Below are positions 1 through 4,961 of a DNA stretch of 6,599 nucleotides, piece after piece. Each line of letters begins with the position of its first letter. Position 1 is the first letter of the stretch. Origin of the DNA: JAENVU01 sp964639075 (GTDB taxonomy: Bacteria > Actinomycetota > Acidimicrobiia > IMCC26256 > JAENVU01); the NCBI GenBank assembly GCA_964639075.1, contig CAZXCB010000191.1, positions 1-6,599 on the forward strand, in the 5' to 3' direction. A model generated the notes under the pieces. That model was not told the DNA's origin and did no database searches. It saw nothing but the letters and a program-made list of their open reading frames with translations. Both the position numbers and the translations under genes were made by a program.

Positions 1-374
1 ACTCCGTGTTCAGCAAGATCCTGCTGGCGGGGCGCGCGAACGTCCTGCAGGTGATCGACGGGCCCGTCCTCAAGATCCGCGAGCTCGACGCGTTGCGCGA
101 GTACGCGATGCGCACGCGCATCCTCGGCTACGACGGCAAGTGGTCGTTGCACCCGGACCAGGTGACGGTCATCAACGAGGTGTACACGCCGACCCAGGAG
201 CAGTACGACCACGCGTTCGACATCCTCGAGGCGTACGAGAAGGCCACCACCGAGGGCGAGCGACGCGGCGCGGTCATGTTCGGCGACGAGATGATCGACG
301 AAGCCAGCCGCAAGATGGCCACCAAGTTCGTCTCCCGCGGCGAACGCGCCGGGATGACACGCAGCGCGGGGTGA
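1..374 (+). CDS. mcl: HpcH/HpaI (CitE-like) lyase, probably malyl-CoA/beta-methylmalyl-CoA lyase; 5' partial
   Basis: C-terminal part, about 124 residues, of a HpcH/HpaI aldolase/citrate-lyase-family protein. The frame is open through the left edge, so the true start lies outside the window; the GTG at position 6 is only an internal codon. The family-typical stretch GYDGKWSLHP (about nt 126-155) is the substrate-pocket region near the end of the TIM barrel. The following helices, with EQYDHAFDILEAYEKA and the MFGDEMIDEASRK tail, match the CoA-lyase branch (malyl-CoA, beta-methylmalyl-CoA or citramalyl-CoA lyases) better than citrate lyase beta subunit. Family members cleave or form (beta-methyl)malyl-CoA to glyoxylate plus acetyl- or propionyl-CoA. 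A methylsuccinyl-CoA dehydrogenase gene 3 kb away supports a role in the ethylmalonyl-CoA pathway. The last six residues and stop (MTRSAG-stop) fall in a 44-bp repeat that recurs downstream. Citramalyl-CoA lyase remains possible because the N-terminal half is not visible. Confidence 0.8.
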   Translation, partial: SVFSKILLAGRANVLQVIDGPVLKIRELDALREYAMRTRILGYDGKWSLHPDQVTVINEVYTPTQEQYDHAFDILEAYEKATTEGERRGAVMFGDEMIDEASRKMATKFVSRGERAGMTRSAG

Positions 375-461
375 AGCCTGCCGTGCGTATCTCGGCGGCC
401 GAGCGGAGTGTCCGTGTGATGACACGCAGCGCGGGGTGAAGCCTGCCGTGCGTATCTCGGC
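353..461. repeat. Direct repeat, 44 bp identical, 65-bp period, at the 3' end of the lyase gene
   Basis: Positions 353-396 and 418-461 are identical over 44 bp, an exact 65-bp offset; the flanking bases 352/417 and 397/462 differ. Copy 1 starts inside the lyase gene, encodes its last six residues and contains its stop codon. Copy 2 lies wholly between the lyase and the GH16 stop. Each copy can pair cacg-cag with ctg-c-cgtg around a 13-nt loop (358-385 in copy 1). Copy 1 also runs into a small hairpin, ctcgg-cgg-ccgag (391-403). Neither is followed by a T tract, so a classical intrinsic terminator is not shown. A local tandem duplication, an interspersed palindromic element or an assembly artefact are all possible. 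Confidence 0.9.
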
Positions 462-473
462 CGCGCGGGCGGC

Positions 474-1313
474 TCAGGGCTGCCAGACGCGCACGTAGTC
501 GAACTGCGCCGAGAACGGCAGCTTGGCGGTCCCGGGCCGGTAGCCCTTGTCGATCGCCCCGTTGCCGCCGACGGCGAGGTTCAGGATGATCGAGTGCGGA
601 TACCCGATCGCGGCGCGCTCACCCGCCGTCCGCGCGACCACGGTGCGGACCAGCGCCCGGTCGTAGAAGAACTCGAGCCGGTCGCGGCGGACCGCGAGCC
701 CGTACGTGTGCCAGCCGTTGATGGCGCCGATGCGGTGCGCGATGTTGCCGGCCTGTGCGTGGCGTCCGCTCTCGGCCCAGTGCAGGTTCGAGTACGCGAC
801 GTCGGGTCGGGTCCCGTAGAGCTCCGCGATGTCGACCTCGCCCCCGGCCGGCCAGGTCGGCGTCGAGCCGTCACCGGGGTAGTTCAGCCAGATCGCGGGC
901 CACGCGCCCGCGCCGCCGACGAACCGCGCGCGGGTCTCGATGTAGCCCTGCGCGAACTTGAACGTGACGCGCCCGCCGATGACCGAGCTCGTCATGACGA
1001 GACCGGAGGTGATGGTGCCGTCGGGCTCGCGTCGCGCGGTCAGTTGGAGCACACCGCCGCGGACCGTCACGTTCGCGGCGCGGAACACGTTCTCGACCCG
1101 GTTGGTGCGCATGAACGTGTTGTCGCGGTAGTTCCATCTCGAGGCGTCGAGCCGGTCGAAGTCGTCCGAGAACGTGAGGCGCAGACCCCGGTCGCCGCCG
1201 ACGGGCGGGGTCGGGCCACAGGCGGTGAGCGCGAGCGCGAGCGCGAGGCCAACGAGGCCGAGCCGCAGGACGCCCACCGGGCGTCGTGGTCCCCTGGTGA
1301 TTCGCAACGTCAT
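474..1313 (-). CDS. GH16-family glycoside hydrolase, secreted lipoprotein
   Basis: A 279-residue protein. Residues 1-32 form a lipoprotein signal: a basic start with several Arg, a Leu/Ala/Val hydrophobic core, then the lipobox LTAC with Cys32. It should therefore be lipid-anchored on the outer face of the cytoplasmic membrane. The mature part begins with the GH16-typical LTFSDDFDRLDASRWNY (46-62) and ends with FDYVRVW, covering one full beta-jelly-roll domain. The catalytic motif ExDxxE is intact as EVDIAE: Glu159 nucleophile, Asp161, Glu164 acid/base (retaining mechanism). The upstream WPAIWLN and later ILNLAVGGN blocks are also typical. Likely substrates are beta-1,3- or mixed-linkage beta-glucans such as laminarin, but GH16 subfamily cannot be fixed by eye. 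I chose ATG at 1313 over the longer frame reaching 1424 because it puts the signal peptide at the N-terminus and has GGAGG 6 nt upstream. It is convergent with the lyase and divergent from the oxidase gene. Confidence 0.92.
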   Translation of the reverse strand: MTLRITRGPRRPVGVLRLGLVGLALALALTACGPTPPVGGDRGLRLTFSDDFDRLDASRWNYRDNTFMRTNRVENVFRAANVTVRGGVLQLTARREPDGTITSGLVMTSSVIGGRVTFKFAQGYIETRARFVGGAGAWPAIWLNYPGDGSTPTWPAGGEVDIAELYGTRPDVAYSNLHWAESGRHAQAGNIAHRIGAINGWHTYGLAVRRDRLEFFYDRALVRTVVARTAGERAAIGYPHSIILNLAVGGNGAIDKGYRPGTAKLPFSAQFDYVRVWQP

Positions 1314-1319
1314 CGCACG

Positions 1320-1324
1320 CCTCC
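1320..1324 (-). promoter_or_regulatory. Shine-Dalgarno site of the GH16 gene
   Basis: The minus strand reads GGAGG, then 6 nt (CGTGCG), then the ATG ending at 1311. This is a strong ribosome binding site and decides the start. It contrasts with the oxidase, DedA-like and dehydrogenase genes, which lack such a site and appear leaderless or nearly so. Confidence 0.8.
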
Positions 1325-1358
1325 GCCGACATGGGTCCATCGGCCTATGAGCCGGCAG

Positions 1359-1364
1359 ACTGTA
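1359..1364 (-). promoter_or_regulatory. Possible -10 element for the GH16 gene
   Basis: The minus strand carries TACAGT, which fits the actinobacterial -10 pattern TANNNT. It would start a transcript with a leader of about 39 nt containing the GGAGG site. No convincing -35 is visible. The 163-bp region 1314-1476 between the divergent GH16 and oxidase starts is otherwise unassigned and is locally less GC-rich around 1360-1405, as expected for a promoter region. Confidence 0.3.
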
Positions 1365-1464
1365 GCTCTGGGATGAATCAGGGGTTTCGTGCCGATTTGC
1401 ACCATGCCACACCCCGGCGAGCATCTCCCGGCGCGGTGGGCTCGGCGCCGCGACGGGCGGGTCC

Positions 1465-1470
1465 TAGCCT
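1465..1470 (+). promoter_or_regulatory. -10 element (TAGCCT) for a leaderless sarcosine oxidase mRNA
   Basis: TAGCCT matches TANNNT and ends exactly 6 nt (gcgccc) before the ATG at 1477, so the first base of the start codon would be the transcription start. There is no Shine-Dalgarno sequence before this ATG, which agrees with leaderless translation as is common in actinobacteria. No recognisable -35 lies 16-18 nt upstream. The same AGCCTG core precedes the DedA-like start at 3225. Confidence 0.6.
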
Positions 1471-1476
1471 GCGCCC

Positions 1477-2553
1477 ATGTCCGCTGGTCGCTCGGTCATC
1501 GTGATCGGCGCGGGGGTGATGGGCGCGGCGAGCGCGTGGCAGCTCGCACGGCGAGGCCATCCGGTCACGGTGCTCGAGCAGTTCGAGGACGGCCACACCC
1601 GCGGCAGCTCGCACGGTGCCTCGCGCATCTTCCGGCTCGGGTACCGCGAGCCGTTCTGGGTCCGGCGGTGTCGTGATGCGCTCGCGGCGTGGCGCGAGCT
1701 CGAGGACCAGTCCGGGATCCAGCTCATCGCACCGACCGGCTCGGTCGACCACGGGGATCCCACGAGCGTGGCGGCGGTGGTCGCCGCCCTCGACGCCGAA
1801 GGCGTGCCCACCGAGCTCCTGACACCGGGCGTCGCCGCCGATCGTTGGCCGGGCATGCGCTTCGACGGCACGGTCGTGTTCCAGGCCGGCGGTGGCCGGA
1901 TCGCCTCCGGCGCCGCGCGCATGGCCATGGTCGGCCAGGCGCAGCGGCACGGTGCGCGGTTCCGGTTCCGCACCGCGGCGCGCGGGATCGAATCCGCCGG
2001 AGACCGGATTCGTGTGGCTGTCGACGGCGGCGTGCTCGAGGCCGACACGGTGGTGGTGGCCGCGGGTGCGTGGGTTCCCGAGGTGCTCGGCCACGAGGTG
2101 GACCTCCCCCCGCTGCGGGTCACCCAGGAGTCGGTGTTCCACTTCGCGCCGCGCCACGAGCCGTCGTGGTGGCCGAGCCTGATCCACCACGGCGACCCGT
2201 TCGTCTACGGCCTCGAGACTCCCGGGCTCGGTGTGAAGCTCGCCGAGCACCACACCGGACCCGAGGTCGATCCGTGGACCCGCGACGATGTCGTCGACCC
2301 GGGCAGCCGTGAGCGCGTCGTGCAGTTCGTCGAGGAGTGGATGCCGGGGCTCCATCCGGTTCCCGTCGACGAGCTCACGTGCCTGTACACCACCACGCCG
2401 AACGAGGACTTCGTGATCGACCGCGTCGGTCCGGTGGTGGTGGCGTCGCCGTGCTCCGGGCACGGGTTCAAGTTCGCTCCGCTCGTCGGCGCGATGGTGG
2501 CCGACTGCGTCGAGGGCGGCGATCCGCCCGCTCGCTTCGCGCTACCCGGGTGA
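1477..2553 (+). CDS. FAD-dependent monomeric sarcosine oxidase-type amine oxidase (MSOX/MTOX family)
   Basis: A 358-residue soluble flavoenzyme, close to the family's usual 370-390. The N-terminal Rossmann fold has IGAGVMG (10-16) with acidic Glu34 ending beta-2 for FAD ribose. By position, the active-site residues known in Bacillus monomeric sarcosine oxidase are all present: His46, Arg50 and Arg53 in the SSHGASRIFR segment; Lys254 and His258 in KLAEH (the lysine activates O2); Cys302 in TCLYTTTP, the covalent FAD attachment site; Tyr304; and Lys332 in SGHGFKF, which with Arg53 binds the substrate carboxylate. Expected reaction: sarcosine + O2 + H2O to glycine + formaldehyde + H2O2. N-methyltryptophan, pipecolate or another secondary amino acid is possible. 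It stands alone on the plus strand, probably with a leaderless mRNA, and its end overlaps the convergent DedA-like gene by 12 bp, both reading Pro-Gly-stop there. Confidence 0.87.
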   Translation: MSAGRSVIVIGAGVMGAASAWQLARRGHPVTVLEQFEDGHTRGSSHGASRIFRLGYREPFWVRRCRDALAAWRELEDQSGIQLIAPTGSVDHGDPTSVAAVVAALDAEGVPTELLTPGVAADRWPGMRFDGTVVFQAGGGRIASGAARMAMVGQAQRHGARFRFRTAARGIESAGDRIRVAVDGGVLEADTVVVAAGAWVPEVLGHEVDLPPLRVTQESVFHFAPRHEPSWWPSLIHHGDPFVYGLETPGLGVKLAEHHTGPEVDPWTRDDVVDPGSRERVVQFVEEWMPGLHPVPVDELTCLYTTTPNEDFVIDRVGPVVVASPCSGHGFKFAPLVGAMVADCVEGGDPPARFALPG

Positions 2554-3225
2554 CGGCTCCCCGGCCTCGAGGTCCTCGATGAGCTCGCCGACGGTCTCCT
2601 CCGGACCGACGTGGCGGCGGTTGGACCACGCGACCCACATGACGACGCCCGTGACCGACGCGAGCGTGAGCCAGATCTGGTTGTCGCCGACCCACTCGAG
2701 CACGTCGAGGAGCGGGCCGCGCAGAGCCTGGGCGAGCGCTCGCACGGCCCAGATGCGCAGGGCGATGCTGCCGAGCGCGACCGCGAAGAACGCCGCCCGG
2801 TTCATCCCGTCTGCACCGGCGAGGAGGGCCGAGATCGGGCCGGGGAAGATGAACGTGACCGGCGCGCGGGCGCGATGGAACTTGCGCTCGACCCACAGCA
2901 CCGGGCGCAGCGCGCTGCCGGCACGCGTCTCGAGCCAGCGCAGCGAGCGGTCGCCGTACCAGCGACCGAGCGCGTAGTAGACGGACAGCGCGACCGAGGC
3001 GCGCGCCAACGGCACGAGGAAGAACGGCAGGGTCTCGAGGCGCGGCGAGACGAGGAACAGCCAGCGGAGCTTCGGGCTGAGCATCAGGAGCACCAGCGGC
3101 GCCTCGTTCGCCAACGTGGGCGCCAGTGCGTTGCCGACGTACATGCTGATCGTGAGCGCGACCATCGGGATCGCGAGGATCGCCAGCCGGCCGTGATCTC
3201 GGCGCCCCTCGGGTCGGCTGTCCAC
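2542..3225 (-). CDS. Multi-pass membrane protein, divergent DedA/VTT-domain-like
   Basis: A 227-residue protein with about five hydrophobic stretches, near residues 14-38, 43-59, 66-88, 122-165 and 183-201, and a charged acidic C-terminal tail (EETVGELIEDLEAGE). The ALGRWYGDRSLRWLE stretch (85-99), followed by a positively charged linker, the FPGPISALLAG loop (127-137) and a final long helix with MNRAAFF, resembles the re-entrant-loop layout of DedA (VTT) proteins. Those are linked to lipid scrambling/flipping and envelope homeostasis. The usual arginines in the 'FxR-PGxR' loop are absent, so it is a divergent member or an analogue, and I do not assign a function. The start is GTG at 3225, supported by CAGCCT 6 nt upstream; an internal ATG (residue 21) would cut into the first helix. 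It lies 60 bp downstream of the dehydrogenase on the same strand and may also be co-transcribed with it. Confidence 0.6.
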   Translation of the reverse strand: MDSRPEGRRDHGRLAILAIPMVALTISMYVGNALAPTLANEAPLVLLMLSPKLRWLFLVSPRLETLPFFLVPLARASVALSVYYALGRWYGDRSLRWLETRAGSALRPVLWVERKFHRARAPVTFIFPGPISALLAGADGMNRAAFFAVALGSIALRIWAVRALAQALRGPLLDVLEWVGDNQIWLTLASVTGVVMWVAWSNRRHVGPEETVGELIEDLEAGEPSPG

Positions 3226-3231
3226 CCGCCC

Positions 3232-3237
3232 AGGCTG
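3232..3237 (-). promoter_or_regulatory. Possible -10 element (CAGCCT) for a leaderless DedA-like mRNA
   Basis: The minus strand reads CAGCCT-GGGCGG-GTG. The hexamer differs from TANNNT only in its first base and sits exactly 6 nt before the GTG start, the same geometry and AGCCTG core as at 1465-1470. No Shine-Dalgarno sequence of good quality is present. Because the dehydrogenase gene ends 60 bp upstream, this could be an internal promoter rather than the only one. Confidence 0.4.
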
Positions 3238-3285
3238 TCAGGTCGAGCCGGGCTCCCGGGCGCGGAGCGGTGGTGCGGCGCCGAC

Positions 3286-4911
3286 TCAGCCGGCCAGCGC
3301 CTGCTCGGTGAGTCGCCGGGCGATGACGCGGAGGCAGAGGGTCTCGTCGGCACCCTCGAAGATCGACAGCACGCGTGCGTCGACGAAGTAGCGCGACACG
3401 GGGAACTCCTCGGCGTAGCCCATGCCGCCGTGGAGCTGGAGCGCCTCGCGGGTGACCCACTCGGCGGCACGGCACACGTACGCCTTGACCAGGCTCGCCT
3501 CGAGCGCGCCCTCACCGCGTGCCATCTTGCGGGCGACGTCGTAGGAGAACTGCCGGCCGGCACAGATGAGCGCCGCCATCTTGGCGAGCTTCACCTTCGA
3601 CAGCTGGTAGTCGAACACCGGCTTGCCGAAGACCGTGCGCTCCTGGGCGTAGGCGAGGCCGGCCTCGAACGCCGCCTGCATCAGCCCGACGGCGCGCGCC
3701 GCGGTCTGGAGCCGCCCGTTCTCGAAGCCCTCCATCTGGAGGTAGAAGCCCTTGCCGAGCCCGCCCTCGAGCCCGATGAGGTTCTCGGCGGGCACGAACC
3801 AGTCGTCGAAGGCGACCTCGTAGGAATGCATGCCGCGGTAGCCGAGGGTGTCGATCGCGCGGCCCTCCATCGTGCCGCCACGACCGTCGTCGAACGCGAA
3901 GTGGTGCCCGGGCGCTGGCGGCTTGTCGACCACGACGACCGAGAGGCCACGATGGCCGAGGGTGCGGTCGGCGTCGGTGCGCACGAGCACCATGAGCGTG
4001 TCGGCGCGCCCGGCGAACGTGCACCACGTCTTCACGCCGTTGACGAGGTACCCGCCCTCGGTCGGCGTGGCCGTGACCTTCACCCCCGCGACGTCGGAGC
4101 CGAAGTCGGGTTCGGTCACCATGACGCCGACGATGCGCTCGCCGGTGGCGATCTGGGGGAGCCAGGCGTGCTTCTGCTCCTCGGTGCCGCCCTTGACGAT
4201 GGCGCGGGTGAGGATCTCGGGGCGGGTGATCAGCGCGCCACCCGCGCCGAGCGAGCCCCAGGACAGCTCCTCGGTCGCGACGCACATCGCCAGGTAGTCG
4301 GAGTCGCCGCCGGCCGCGAAGCCGCCGTACTCCTCGGGGACCGACAGACCGAAGCCGCCGATCTCGGCCATGCCCTCGATGATCTCGTCCGGGATGTCCG
4401 CGTTGGTCCGGTGGATGTGCTCCGCGACGGGCCGGATCTTGTCCTCCGCGAATCGGTGGAACGTGTCGCGCACCATGTCGAACTCGTCGTCGAGGTGCGC
4501 GGGTCCGGTGCCGTGGCGGGGCAGCTCCTCCGCGAGTGCCTCGAGGAACGTCGGGTCGCGGTGCGCGGTGACGAAGTCGTGGGCGCTGGCGAGGTCGGCC
4601 GCATCGACGCCCCACGCGGCCTCACGGCCGACGAGCCGACCGACGATGTCGGCGAACGCGTCCGCGATGTACGCGTACGCGAGCTTCGCCTCGAGGTCGC
4701 CGTGGGACGCGTACCCGAGCATGACCCGCGACCCCTGGACCGCCGCCGCGGCGTGGGCGAGGTCGTAGGCGACGACCTGGTGTCGGTCGAGCTCCGAGAC
4801 CGAGATCCGGCCGTCGGACGCGGACTCCTGTGCGAGGTGGCGGGCGGCGGCGGCGACGAGCGCGGCCGCCGCGTCGACGGCCGAGCCGGCGGCGGCGTGC
4901 GTGTCGGTCAT
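3286..4911 (-). CDS. mcd: Acyl-CoA dehydrogenase with N-terminal extension, probably (2S)-methylsuccinyl-CoA dehydrogenase
   Basis: 541 residues, against about 380 for ordinary acyl-CoA dehydrogenases; the surplus is an alpha-helical N-terminal domain of about 140 residues (Ala-rich, HQVVAYDLAHAAAAV at 44-58). The dehydrogenase core follows: helical domain 141-258; FAD/substrate signature VTEPDFGSD (265-273) leading into the beta domain; GYRGMHSYEVAFDDWFVP (357-374); FENGRLQTAARAVGLMQAAF (396-415); LQLHGGMGYAEEFPVSRYF (491-509); and Glu519 in IFEGADE as the expected catalytic base. Length, the N-terminal extension and the GALITRPEI block fit Mcd, which oxidises (2S)-methylsuccinyl-CoA to mesaconyl-CoA in the ethylmalonyl-CoA pathway and passes electrons to ETF. 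The nearby malyl/methylmalyl-CoA lyase supports this. A fallback is an acyl-CoA dehydrogenase of unknown substrate. ATG at 4911 follows a TAGGCT box and lacks a Shine-Dalgarno site. Confidence 0.8.
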   Translation of the reverse strand: MTDTHAAAGSAVDAAAALVAAAARHLAQESASDGRISVSELDRHQVVAYDLAHAAAAVQGSRVMLGYASHGDLEAKLAYAYIADAFADIVGRLVGREAAWGVDAADLASAHDFVTAHRDPTFLEALAEELPRHGTGPAHLDDEFDMVRDTFHRFAEDKIRPVAEHIHRTNADIPDEIIEGMAEIGGFGLSVPEEYGGFAAGGDSDYLAMCVATEELSWGSLGAGGALITRPEILTRAIVKGGTEEQKHAWLPQIATGERIVGVMVTEPDFGSDVAGVKVTATPTEGGYLVNGVKTWCTFAGRADTLMVLVRTDADRTLGHRGLSVVVVDKPPAPGHHFAFDDGRGGTMEGRAIDTLGYRGMHSYEVAFDDWFVPAENLIGLEGGLGKGFYLQMEGFENGRLQTAARAVGLMQAAFEAGLAYAQERTVFGKPVFDYQLSKVKLAKMAALICAGRQFSYDVARKMARGEGALEASLVKAYVCRAAEWVTREALQLHGGMGYAEEFPVSRYFVDARVLSIFEGADETLCLRVIARRLTEQALAG

Positions 4912-4919
4912 GGCGGCGC

Positions 4920-4925
4920 AGCCTA
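4920..4925 (-). promoter_or_regulatory. -10 element (TAGGCT) for a near-leaderless dehydrogenase mRNA
   Basis: The minus strand reads TTAGGCT-GCGCCGCC-ATG. TAGGCT fits TANNNT and lies 8 nt before the start codon, so the transcript would carry at most 1-2 leader bases. The run AGGCTGCGCC parallels AGCCTGCGCC before the oxidase gene. It lies in the 50-bp gap after the SGNH hydrolase stop codon, giving the dehydrogenase its own promoter. Confidence 0.5.
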
Positions 4926-4961
4926 AGAGCCTGCGCCGAAACGGACCGACTCGGCCGCCGG

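Noticed and set aside
460..473. gccgc-gcgg-gcggc hairpin immediately after the GH16 stop as a terminator
   Set aside because: Five-pair stem without a T tract. It could contribute to 3'-end structure, but this cannot be told from random GC pairing.
1314..1424. N-terminal extension of the GH16 gene to 1424
   Set aside because: It would place 37 residues before a clear lipoprotein signal peptide and ignore the GGAGG-ATG start at 1313.
1378..2463. A 361-codon frame on the minus strand opposite the sarcosine oxidase
   Set aside because: His/Arg/Ala-rich antisense shadow without motifs. The plus-strand protein has a full set of family residues.
3248..3259. ccggg-ct-cccgg inverted repeat between the dehydrogenase stop and the DedA-like start as a terminator
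   Set aside because: The stem is only five pairs with a 2-nt centre and no T tract. Such repeats are expected by chance at this GC content.
2611..4926. A 771-codon open frame on the plus strand opposite the dehydrogenase and DedA-like genes
   Set aside because: It is antisense to two convincing genes. Its translation is low-complexity Arg/Glu/Gly/Val/Ala-rich sequence with no domain, as expected from the antisense frame of high-GC codons.
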